From Bacteroidales bacterium (GTDB lineage: Bacteria; Bacteroidota; Bacteroidia; Bacteroidales; UBA932): a DNA stretch of 64,000 nucleotides. Position 1 is the stretch's first letter. Each line of letters begins with the position of its first letter. Positions 52,381 through 59,623 of this stretch are shown in pieces. The position numbers and the translations under genes are program-made. Below the pieces are notes generated by a model. It had not been told where the DNA came from. It saw only the letters and a program-made list of their open reading frames with translations, and made no database searches. Where the stretch lies: the NCBI GenBank assembly GCA_017554335.1, contig JAFZIO010000032.1:19127-83126 (forward strand). Direction: 5' to 3'.

Positions 52381-53694
52381 ATGGACATCAAGAGATTCGA
52401 CATACCCCTGAGGGCTTCTACCGCACGCATCAGGGAAATTGCCGCAGCAGCGGATACTGAGTACACCCTCCTGTACACCCGCGAAACCCGCCTGGACTGG
52501 GTACGCTTCGGCCTGGAGCGCCTGCTTCAGATTGCCGGCGATTCCGGCGCCGCCATGATTTACGCCGACCACTTCAACGGCAGCGACCCGGCGCCCGTCA
52601 TCGACTATCAGGCCGGCTCGCTCAGGGACGACTTCGACTTCGGCGGCGTGCAGGTGTACCGTACCTCCCTGCTCAAGCAGGCCGTCGCCTCGATGGACGA
52701 AGAGTACGAATTCGCAGCCATATACGACCTGCGCCTGAGGGTCTCCGAACTGGGGCCGCTGGTGCACGCCAACGAGCTGCTGTACTACGAAATAGAGACC
52801 GATACCCGCGCCTCCGGCGAGAAGCTGTTCGACTATGTGGACCCGCGCAACCGGGCGGTACAGGTGGAGATGGAGAAGGCTTGTACGGCCCACCTGAAGC
52901 GTATCGGAGGCTGGCTGGAGCCGGTTTTCAAGGAGGTAGACCTCTCGCTCGGCGAGTTCCCCGTGGAGGCGTCCGTAGTCATCCCCTGCAAGAACAGGGT
53001 GCGCACCGTCGGCGACGCAATACGCTCCGCGCTGGCGCAGAAGACCGATTTCCCGTATAACGTGATAGTGGTGGACGACAATAGCGACGACGGGACTGCG
53101 GACGTGATACGCTCGTTCGCCGGAGACCCCAAGCTGGTCTATATAGCCCAGGACAAGAGCTACCATGCCATCGGCGGCAACTGGAACGCCGCCCTTCATC
53201 ATCCGCAGTGCGGCAGGTTCGCCCTGCAGCTCGACTCCGACGACGTATATTCCGACGAGCACACGGTTCAGAAGTTCGTGGACGCCTTCCGCGAGCAGGG
53301 ATGTGCGATGGTGGTGGGAACGTACAGAATCACCGATTTCGAGATGAGGGAGTTGCCTCCGGGGGTCATAGACCATCGCGAATGGACGCCCGACAACGGC
53401 CGCAACAACGCGCTTCGCATCAATGGCCTGGGGGCGCCCCGTGGCTTCTGGACTCCACTGCTGCGCGAGCTCAACTTCCCTACCACCAAGTACGGGGAGG
53501 ATTATGCCGTCGGGCTCCGGGTCAGCCGGGAGTATCAGATAGGCCGCATCTACGACGTTATGTACAACTGCCGCCGCTGGGGAGGCAACTCCGACGCCGC
53601 CCTGGACGTAGAGGCCAACAACCGCAACAACCTCTATAAAGACAGAATCCGCACCTGGGAGCTCCAGGCGCGGATCCGTATGAATTCCAAATAA
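52381..53694 (+). CDS. Family 2-type glycosyltransferase
   Basis: A 437-residue cytoplasmic protein. The C-terminal half (about 195-437) is a GT-A fold: ASVVIPCKNRVRTVGDAIRSAL, VIVVDDNSDDGTADVIRSF, the DxD-type LQLDSDDVYSDE, and GEDYAVGLRVSREYQIGRI. The N-terminal half (1-190) looks like a second, degenerate glycosyltransferase-like domain (YTLLYTRETRLDWVRFGLERLL, AAMIYADHFNG) without a clear nucleotide-sugar motif. The sugar and acceptor are unknown. It is the last gene of the FAD oxidoreductase - galM - cstA unit and is convergent with the nuclease gene. Confidence 0.83.
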   Translation: MDIKRFDIPLRASTARIREIAAAADTEYTLLYTRETRLDWVRFGLERLLQIAGDSGAAMIYADHFNGSDPAPVIDYQAGSLRDDFDFGGVQVYRTSLLKQAVASMDEEYEFAAIYDLRLRVSELGPLVHANELLYYEIETDTRASGEKLFDYVDPRNRAVQVEMEKACTAHLKRIGGWLEPVFKEVDLSLGEFPVEASVVIPCKNRVRTVGDAIRSALAQKTDFPYNVIVVDDNSDDGTADVIRSFAGDPKLVYIAQDKSYHAIGGNWNAALHHPQCGRFALQLDSDDVYSDEHTVQKFVDAFREQGCAMVVGTYRITDFEMRELPPGVIDHREWTPDNGRNNALRINGLGAPRGFWTPLLRELNFPTTKYGEDYAVGLRVSREYQIGRIYDVMYNCRRWGGNSDAALDVEANNRNNLYKDRIRTWELQARIRMNSK

Positions 53695-53698
53695 TCCC

Positions 53699-55795
53699 CT
53701 ACAAACCCCAGTCGGAGGCCGTCGCCGTAGACTTGGGGGCGTTGGGCACGTTCACGAAGTAGTTGAGGCCGGTAATGGCTTCCAGCTCTTCCACCGTGTA
53801 CATATCGCTGGCGCTGGGTTTATGCCCGGCGTTGGTGCGATGTCCCAGAATGAAGGCGGCGCACTTCAGCTCTTCCGACGTACATTGGTCGACGCGTTTG
53901 CCTGTTTTGCCGCTCTTTGTGCGGAGCAGCACCTTATAGTATGCAGTAGGTATATGCACGTCGCCCACTGTCTTGGGTTCCACGGTCTTGCCGTAACGGT
54001 CTGTAAACTTGGTGAATATACATCCGATAACCTGGTAGAGGGTATCGGCGCACCACTGCCCGTCGGTAAGCGATTCGAGGTTGTTCCATGAGCCGCCGCC
54101 GGTGTTGAAACCGGCCTGCAGCTGCGCCCCTATGTTGGAATAGTAGAACACCTGGCGGTTGGTCGGCTTGCTCACAGTACGGTCGGAGGAGCCCAGCATG
54201 TGGCCCCTGGTATATCCGTCAACCTTGCTGGCCTGAGCGCATTTGATGTTGGGGTCGGCCTTGTAACTGTCGTTGCGGCCGGATGAACCCTTATAGCTGT
54301 TGTGCATAGGAGCTGCCACCCACACAGGCTGCATGTTGCCCTTGGAGTAGCAGCAGGAGAAGTTGCGTATCTTGGCCGCATCGGCCCTGAAAGTGTGTGA
54401 GTAATAGTAATCAGGGTAATTGTCATCTATGCCGTCGGCATTTTTGTCCACCTGCCCGGGCAGTTCGAACCAGCCATAATCCGCCAGTCCGTTGGGATCT
54501 ACGTGCGGCTGAGGATCGGGGTCGGGATCAGGATCAGGATCAGGATTTGAGCCGCCGGAGCCCCAGACAACGGTAACGGAAGTAATATAAGAAACGGCTG
54601 AAGACCTGATAAACAGCTGACTGGACTCAAGTGAAGTTACATCTATGGTATAGTCTCCTTCCCCGTTGTATGCAGTTTCAACTTTATTACCGGCAGGAGC
54701 ATTGCCGCCGGCCTCGGTGCAGACTATCAGGTTGCCGCTCCTGTCTGCAGTGTTATGCAACTTAATGCTAGTAATGTTGCCGGGCATGGACGGCGTTCCC
54801 AGATAGGCAACCTTATTGGTGTTCAACTGGAAGGCACTGCCCGTGTTATATGCGCTGATCGTCCAGCTGCCATAACTATTTGTATAACTGGTCGGATTGT
54901 TGTACCCCTTGACATACTCGGAAGCTTCCTGATATGTCAGCGTTGCGGTTCCACCCGGCTCCTCCCCTCCTGTCCAGTCGCTATCGGCTATGCTGAAGGC
55001 GCTCAGCTGGGCGATGGTATTGCGCTTGATGGTTATATCAGACGCCCTTTTGAAAGTCGCCACACGACCCTGGTCGTCGGTGAACGTCACTTCCATGTTG
55101 CTGTACGTCCCCGGGAACGCCAGCGCATAGTAACGCTCGCCAGGCTGGATATCACCATCCAGCTCGACGTACTCGGCTCCCGTATCAATGCTTGATGCGC
55201 ACACCGGGACTTCTCCGTCAAAAGAAACGGATGCGCTGCCGCTCAGGGCACCGCCGCCGGTTTCGGTAGCGCTGATCCTTATCGACGTGATACCGGAATT
55301 GTTTACGCATACACCTATAATACCGCATACATTCTTGAAATACAGGGAGCCGCTCTCATCCACCTTGGATATCGCCAGGTTGGTTGCGGTATCAAATGAG
55401 CCCGCGACTGCCTCTTGCTCCGAAGGAATGCTCAGGCCGAGAAGGCCGTTATCTACAAGCACTTCTGCCTGCACGGGGTAAACTGCACAGAGAAGCCCCG
55501 ACTGCGGCACATCTCCGGAAAACACAGCGCTCTTCCTGTCCTGGCTGACAGATTTCTGGATCAGTTCATAGCAGGTGCCGCTCTGGTCGACCACGGAAAC
55601 GGCCTCCCCCTCTTCATCCCACAGAACCTTGTATTCGGAATCCAAAGAAGTACGTGTATCCGCCCGGCTGTCAAGGCTGGCGGAGAACTCACGAAGCGAC
55701 AGCGCCGGAGTTATGGCCAGCTCGGTATTACATGCCGAACAAGCTGTAGTCAATATGCAGGCAATAAAAAGATTGGTTATTATGTGAGTGTTCAT
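53699..55795 (-). CDS. Secreted modular nuclease lipoprotein
   Basis: A 698-residue lipoprotein (lipobox TTACSAC, Cys about 19-22). The N-terminal 270 residues look like a fimbrillin-type beta domain (DEEGEAVSVVDQSG, RYYALAFPGTYSNMEVTFTDDQG). A second beta domain (about 285-420) and a Asp-Pro repeat linker (residues about 420-433) follow, then a C-terminal DNA/RNA non-specific endonuclease domain with the catalytic histidine in GYTRGHMLGSSDR and NVGRN-like metal region YYSNIGAQLQAGFN. It probably degrades extracellular nucleic acid at the cell surface. A TATATTCG box lies 6 bases from the ATG. Confidence 0.85.
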   Translation of the reverse strand: MNTHIITNLFIACILTTACSACNTELAITPALSLREFSASLDSRADTRTSLDSEYKVLWDEEGEAVSVVDQSGTCYELIQKSVSQDRKSAVFSGDVPQSGLLCAVYPVQAEVLVDNGLLGLSIPSEQEAVAGSFDTATNLAISKVDESGSLYFKNVCGIIGVCVNNSGITSIRISATETGGGALSGSASVSFDGEVPVCASSIDTGAEYVELDGDIQPGERYYALAFPGTYSNMEVTFTDDQGRVATFKRASDITIKRNTIAQLSAFSIADSDWTGGEEPGGTATLTYQEASEYVKGYNNPTSYTNSYGSWTISAYNTGSAFQLNTNKVAYLGTPSMPGNITSIKLHNTADRSGNLIVCTEAGGNAPAGNKVETAYNGEGDYTIDVTSLESSQLFIRSSAVSYITSVTVVWGSGGSNPDPDPDPDPDPQPHVDPNGLADYGWFELPGQVDKNADGIDDNYPDYYYSHTFRADAAKIRNFSCCYSKGNMQPVWVAAPMHNSYKGSSGRNDSYKADPNIKCAQASKVDGYTRGHMLGSSDRTVSKPTNRQVFYYSNIGAQLQAGFNTGGGSWNNLESLTDGQWCADTLYQVIGCIFTKFTDRYGKTVEPKTVGDVHIPTAYYKVLLRTKSGKTGKRVDQCTSEELKCAAFILGHRTNAGHKPSASDMYTVEELEAITGLNYFVNVPNAPKSTATASDWGL

Positions 55796-55801
55796 ATCCT
55801 G

Positions 55802-55809
55802 CGAATATA
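55802..55809 (-). promoter_or_regulatory. -7-like box TATATTCG of the nuclease lipoprotein gene
   Basis: One mismatch from TAnnTTTG, 6 bases from the ATG at 55795. Confidence 0.45.
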
Positions 55810-55822
55810 CTCATTTTCTTGC

Positions 55823-58408
55823 TTAATTGGTCATCACCAGCCGGAAACCGTTAATGACCAGGTTGCTCTGAGGGGCGTCAAAACTGCGGTAAGTGACACG
55901 GCAGCTGTTTGTTCCGCCGAAGATGCCGCCGCCACGAACCACGCAGTATGCTCCGGAAGAAGGACCTTGAGGATCCTTGGCAGGTTCATCCAGATAGGGG
56001 CCGTAGCGGTCGGAGCAGAGCTCCCAGGCATTGCCGCTCATATCGTAAATGCCCAGTTCGTTGGGGAGCTTCGTGCCCACCGGATGCATAACGCCGCCGG
56101 ACGTCAGATTGATCCATGCCACGTCGGCCCAGTCGTCGCTGCCGCTGTACAGATATCCTTTGGACTTGTTTCCGCCACGTGCGGCATATTCCCATTCAGC
56201 TTCCGTGGGCAAGCGGAAATGCCTGCCGGTCAGAGCTTCAAGCCGTGAACAGAATTCCGCTATTTCCGCCCTTGTACGTCTCTGGACGGGCAGGTTGTCG
56301 TCTTCCGGGGGCGTGGAAATACCGGCATCGTCTTTCATAATTGCCTTCCAGAGCCCGTTGGTTACTTCGTAACGACCTATCCAGTAGCTGCTTAAGCTTA
56401 CTTCGTGCGCAGGCTTCTCGTCCTGGTGGGTAAACTCGGCACGACCGTCGGCCCCCATCAGGAAACTGCCGCCCTCAACGAATACCATCTCGAATACCGC
56501 ATCACCGGCAACCACGGGCAGACCGGGATCGACGGTATGCGGAGGCGTCGGCCTTAAAGTCAGCGGCTTGTCAAAGAAATGGTGAGCATTACGGCCCACG
56601 TTGGTCATCTGCAGATTGGGCGCCGACGGGTCTCCGGCACCTTTCTCCATCAGGGCCTGAAGCTCTCCGAAGCAAGCGGGATAGACGCCACGGGGATCGC
56701 AGCCGTTGTCCCGGCAGACCTTCGCCGCCAGGCCGACCACCTCCCCCATCATGGCACAGGTCCGCATCACGCGCACGGAGGCAAGTGCTACGTGGGAGAC
56801 GCTTATATCGCGGCCCGCCATAAACAGATTGTCAACGTTGCGAGAATAGAGGCAACGGTACGGAATGGGGCTTACGGGCGTCTCCTCCTGGTCGCACACG
56901 CTCTTGAATTCGCGGCCGGGAAAGTACTTGTGGTTCTCGGGCTCGGGATAATGTATGTCGATGGACCAGGACGTGGAACAGGTGGCATCCGGGAACTGCA
57001 CGTTGCGGAGGATATCCATCCCGGTAAGCACGTAGTCCCCCATCAGCCTGCGGCTTTCCCGCTTGCCGCTGTTGAAGGACACCCAGTCCAGAGAGCGCTT
57101 TGCGAATTCGTCTTTACAGGAAGCCTTGTTCTTGAGGTAGGACCAGTTGGCATAAATGGCCAGCATGCCGTAGTCGCGTATCTGCTCAGCCTCGGTAATC
57201 TGGTCTTTGAACATGCCGGTCTCCCAGGTCCAGGAGCCCTTGGTCATACGCTGGAAGCTGTCTTCCGTTAGTTCTATGCCGTAACTCAGCTCCGGGAAAC
57301 TGCTGGCCTCCTTGTCTTTTTTGGAGCTCCATTGCAGGGACGCGCCAAGCACCATGTTGTCAGGATTCCCGGGCGCCTGCGGCTCGCCGTATTCGCTCCT
57401 TGGTTCGCGGCCTGTACGGTAATCGGCACCGGCCATCGCTCCTACCGTTCCGTCGCCCGTGCAGTCTGCAAACAGCGGAGCCCGGAAGCGCAAGCGCTCC
57501 CCGCTGACCACATTGTAACCGATGACGGAGGCTATCCTGCTGCCGTTTTTCTCCACCTCCAGCACCTTTGTCAGGGAAAATAGGGAAATATTGGGTTCGT
57601 TGCGGACTATGCTCATTTTGTCGTCGTCGGCATAGTAGGAGGCCGGCATGGCGTTGCCTTTAAGAGTAGGGGCGAATTCCTTCATCAGGTTGCCCAGATT
57701 GGGATAAGGCTGGCAATCCATGGCCCCACCGAGCTGCACACGGATCTCCGAAGAGTTGTTGCCACCGAGAACGGCCCGGTCCTGGACCAAAGCCACCTTA
57801 AGACCCTGGCGCGCAGCTGCCACTGCGGCACATATGCCCGAATAACCGCCACCCACGACCACCAGGTCAAAGTCGCCGGCATCCTTTATCGGTTTCTCAG
57901 GAACATTATAAGGGCGGACAGCGTTTTGCTGCTCCGGTGTGAGCTTTTTTGTAGTGAGCAGCACCGCGTCGCATCTGCCCTCGAGGCCTTTCATATCCTT
58001 GAGCGCAAGTTCCACACTCCCGGCCGCAAGACGCACGCATCCGGCGTACTGCCATATCCACCTGTCGCCGCTCTGTCCCAATGGTCCGAGGTCATGCCCG
58101 CCGACGCTTAGCATAAAAGCCCCCGGGCCGGGGCCTTTTTCGAACGGCGCTGTCCAGTTGTATGTGCGTACATATATATGGTAGCGTCCCCGCCCCTTGA
58201 GCTCCACGCTGGTAACCGCATCTTGAACCGGCACCCCGGCCCCATGAGCGAGCAGGTAAGACGAACCCATCTGCTCCATAAACTGCTGGTCCAGCGACCA
58301 TCCGCCGTAATCGCCGAACTGTTCAGCTTCTACGAGAATATGGCGTTGAGCAGCTGACGAAAAACCCAGAGCACAAAGCAACAGGACAATTGAAAGTAAT
58401 TTCTTCAT
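55823..58408 (-). CDS. FAD oxidoreductase fused to a sulfatase-modifying-factor-like domain
   Basis: An 861-residue exported protein (signal peptide to about residue 19). Residues about 20-150 form a beta-rich, carbohydrate-binding-like module (EAEQFGDYGGWSLDQQFM, GRGRYHIYVRTYNW). Residues about 178-590 are an FAD_oxidored domain (FDLVVVGGGYSGICAAVAAARQG, FADCTGDGTVGAMAGADY, NLFMAGRDISVSHVALASVR). Residues about 625-861 are an FGE-sulfatase-type domain (FVEGGSFLMGADG, RLPTEAEWEYAARGG, YDMSGNAWELCSDRY, NGFRLV). The FGE cysteine pair is not kept (TNSCRVTYRS has one Cys), so it is unlikely to make formylglycine. The ATG at 58408 begins the signal peptide and follows a TATCTTTA box. Confidence 0.82.
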   Translation of the reverse strand: MKKLLSIVLLLCALGFSSAAQRHILVEAEQFGDYGGWSLDQQFMEQMGSSYLLAHGAGVPVQDAVTSVELKGRGRYHIYVRTYNWTAPFEKGPGPGAFMLSVGGHDLGPLGQSGDRWIWQYAGCVRLAAGSVELALKDMKGLEGRCDAVLLTTKKLTPEQQNAVRPYNVPEKPIKDAGDFDLVVVGGGYSGICAAVAAARQGLKVALVQDRAVLGGNNSSEIRVQLGGAMDCQPYPNLGNLMKEFAPTLKGNAMPASYYADDDKMSIVRNEPNISLFSLTKVLEVEKNGSRIASVIGYNVVSGERLRFRAPLFADCTGDGTVGAMAGADYRTGREPRSEYGEPQAPGNPDNMVLGASLQWSSKKDKEASSFPELSYGIELTEDSFQRMTKGSWTWETGMFKDQITEAEQIRDYGMLAIYANWSYLKNKASCKDEFAKRSLDWVSFNSGKRESRRLMGDYVLTGMDILRNVQFPDATCSTSWSIDIHYPEPENHKYFPGREFKSVCDQEETPVSPIPYRCLYSRNVDNLFMAGRDISVSHVALASVRVMRTCAMMGEVVGLAAKVCRDNGCDPRGVYPACFGELQALMEKGAGDPSAPNLQMTNVGRNAHHFFDKPLTLRPTPPHTVDPGLPVVAGDAVFEMVFVEGGSFLMGADGRAEFTHQDEKPAHEVSLSSYWIGRYEVTNGLWKAIMKDDAGISTPPEDDNLPVQRRTRAEIAEFCSRLEALTGRHFRLPTEAEWEYAARGGNKSKGYLYSGSDDWADVAWINLTSGGVMHPVGTKLPNELGIYDMSGNAWELCSDRYGPYLDEPAKDPQGPSSGAYCVVRGGGIFGGTNSCRVTYRSFDAPQSNLVINGFRLVMTN

Positions 58409-58416
58409 AAGTTTTG

Positions 58417-58424
58417 TAAAGATA
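58417..58424 (-). promoter_or_regulatory. -7-like box TATCTTTA of the FAD-FGE fusion gene
   Basis: One mismatch from TAnnTTTG, 8 bases from the ATG at 58408; divergent from the tRNA promoter. Confidence 0.45.
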
Positions 58425-58435
58425 CAAAAAAATAT

Positions 58436-58443
58436 TACCTTTG
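58436..58443 (+). promoter_or_regulatory. -7 box TACCTTTG of tRNA-Ser
   Basis: An exact TAnnTTTG match ending 10 bases upstream of the tRNA 5' end. Confidence 0.6.
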
Positions 58444-58453
58444 CGCCGTATTT

Positions 58454-58541
58454 GGAAAGATGCTCGAGTGGCTGAAGAGGCACGTCTGGAAAGCGTGTGG
58501 CCGCCTAAAGCGGCTCCAGGGTTCGAATCCCTGTCTTTCCG
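58454..58541 (+). tRNA. tRNA-Ser (anticodon GGA)
   Basis: An 88-base class II tRNA. Acceptor GGAAAGA pairs perfectly with TCTTTCC, with discriminator G at 58541. The anticodon stem CACGT/GCGTG carries the loop CTGGAAA, anticodon GGA reading UCC and UCU. A long variable arm (GCCGC-ctaaa-GCGGC) identifies the serine type, and the T arm is CAGGG-TTCGAAT-CCCTG. CCA is not encoded. A terminator hairpin follows 21 bases later. Confidence 0.96.
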
Positions 58542-58698
58542 CTCTACGCAATACGCTGCAGGCGCCGCACCAATGTGCGGCGTTTTTGTTTTCCAGGGGC
58601 ACCCGACGAGAGCTAGCTCTCACGAGGATGCCCCTGGAAAACTAACCAGCGTGGCTCTGCCACGCACCTGCCAGCGTATTGCTCCCGGAAAGACAGGG
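58529..58698. repeat. Nested palindrome with an inverted copy of the tRNA-Ser 3' end
   Basis: The last 13 bases of the tRNA (58529-58541, CCCTGTCTTTCCG) recur inverted at 58686-58698, and GCAATACGCTG-CAGG (58548-58562) recurs inverted at about 58667-58682. Inside are the terminator hairpin, a perfect 14-bp pair GTTTTCCAGGGGCA (58588-58601) with its complement (58629-58642) around AGAGCTAGCTCT, and CGTGGC-tct-GCCACG. The whole 170 bases can fold back on itself. It may be a hairpin mobile element or a template-switch product. Confidence 0.75.
58563..58592 (+). terminator. Terminator of tRNA-Ser
   Basis: CGCCGCAC-caat-GTGCGGCG, a perfect 8-bp stem, followed by TTTTTGTTTT. Confidence 0.9.
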
Positions 58699-58733
58699 AA
58701 AAGGCCGGCGCAGCCGGGCTAATCCCGCCCTCC

Positions 58734-58762
58734 CGAAGTCCTCTCTCAGATTCGTGAAATGA
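58734..58762. repeat. 29-bp direct repeat, left copy
   Basis: The 29 bases beginning CGAAGTCCTCTCTCAGATTC are identical to 61868-61896. The left copy contains the last codons and stop of the truncated exonuclease gene; the right copy lies just after the YccF gene. The block between them is 3.1 kb. Confidence 0.85.
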
Positions 58763-59252
58763 CTCTGGCACCCCATTTTATCACGTCACAGACCATTTTT
58801 CGCTGATAATAGCCAAAAACCGCTAGCGACGTGACTCTGGAGACCTCCACAATCACGTCGCTTGCCAAAAATGAGAGAAAACGAGAACTTATCTTAGTCG
58901 CACCCAGCGTATCCAAAAAATCATAGTCCGGATAGTCCATCTGGTACACCTTGAACACCTCCTTGAGGCACCCCTGGTCGAACCCGGCGTTGTGCGCCAC
59001 CAGCGGCAGCCCCTCGATCAGCGGCTCCACACGAGACCACACAAAAGGAAACACCGGCGCGTCCTCGGTATCCTCCGGCCCCAGCCCGTGAACCTGCCGG
59101 CAGAACCACGCATAATACTCCGGCTCCGGATGGATCAGCGAGTAGAATTTCTCCACTATCTCCCCTCCCCGCACGACAACCACGCCCACGCTGCACACAC
59201 TGCTCGGGCACTCGTTCGCCGTCTCGAAATCTATTGCCGCAAAGTCCTTCAT
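58746..59252 (-). pseudogene. 3'-5' exonuclease, DEDDh type, C terminus replaced
   Basis: A 168-residue product. The first 125 residues are a clear DnaQ-like exonuclease: FAAIDFETANECPSSVCSVGVVVV carries motif I (Asp, Glu) and LPLVAHNAGFDQGCLKEVF motif II (Asp). After YDFLDTLGA the expected HxAxxDA motif III is missing. The tail (ISSRFLSFLASDVIVEVSRV and on) is unrelated, and its end falls in the 29-bp direct repeat. It has probably lost activity. The tail DNA holds two imperfect copies of TGACTCTGG...ATCACGTC about 71 bases apart (58761 and 58832). It is coupled to tiny genes upstream. Confidence 0.7.
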
Positions 59253-59308
59253 ACTCCGTACGCTTTAGCCATCGCCGCCGCCCAAGCCTGATATGACAGA
59301 AGGCTCAC
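59249..59308 (-). CDS. Candidate 19-codon coupled ORF
   Basis: A GTG-initiated frame MSLLSYQAWAAAMAKAYGV. The GTG overlaps the stop of the upstream 62-residue gene (GTGA) and its own stop overlaps the exonuclease ATG (ATGA). The double overlap is what suggests a real reading frame; composition alone does not prove it. It may instead be spacer that keeps ribosomes moving between two genes. Confidence 0.3.
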   Translation of the reverse strand: MSLLSYQAWAAAMAKAYGV

Positions 59309-59493
59309 TCAAAACCGTCAAGCCTCTTCATCCGCTTCCGGTCATACAGCTTCTTCGATTTATGCAACATCTTCCGCAATGACACCGGCCGCCCGTGCTC
59401 GGCAATCTCTTCGAGCCTTGCCGCCCTCCGGTTCGCAAGCATAAAGTCCGCCTCCGTAATCCGCAGTTTCTTCCCTTTCTTCTTCGCTTTCAT
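59305..59493 (-). CDS. Small basic protein of unknown function
   Basis: A 62-residue, strongly basic protein (MKAKKKGKKLRITEADFMLAN at the start, then NRRAARLEEIAEHGRPVSLRK and a Lys/Arg-rich end). It is probably helical and could bind nucleic acid; no family is recognised with confidence. The ATG follows the stop of the frame at 59495 by one base, and its own stop overlaps the next tiny frame, so it belongs to the HIRAN-like - small gene - exonuclease unit. Confidence 0.6.
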   Translation of the reverse strand: MKAKKKGKKLRITEADFMLANRRAARLEEIAEHGRPVSLRKMLHKSKKLYDRKRMKRLDGFE

Positions 59494-59494
59494 C

Positions 59495-59623
59495 TTATAA
59501 CCCGTCCTCGATCTCTTCCTGAACGAACTCCTTGTTCACAGGCAGGATTACCTTGATCTCGGCGGTCATCCAGCCGCGCCTGTCCACCGTGATTTCCCCG
59601 ACGAACGGACACACGACATTCTG
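59495..59623 (-). pseudogene. In-frame continuation of the HIRAN-like gene after a TAG codon
   Basis: Directly after the TAG at 59626-59624 the same frame runs on for 42 codons (QNVVCPFVGEITVDRRG, then MTAEIKVILPVNKEFVQEE, IEDGL) to TAA. It has protein-like composition and no good ATG of its own; a GTG at 59614 is possible. The simplest reading is that it is the original C terminus cut off by a CAG or GAG to TAG change. Confidence 0.5.

Noticed and set aside
54510-54546. Hexanucleotide tandem repeat considered as a CRISPR or regulatory repeat
   Set aside because: It encodes an Asp-Pro linker in frame within the nuclease lipoprotein; there are no spacers.
56000-56540. Genuine formylglycine-generating enzyme
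   Set aside because: The domain fold matches, but the paired active-site cysteines are not present and it is fused behind an FAD domain.
58435-58623. Small minus-strand frame containing GFEPWSRF
   Set aside because: A common artefact of translating the T arm of a tRNA gene backwards.
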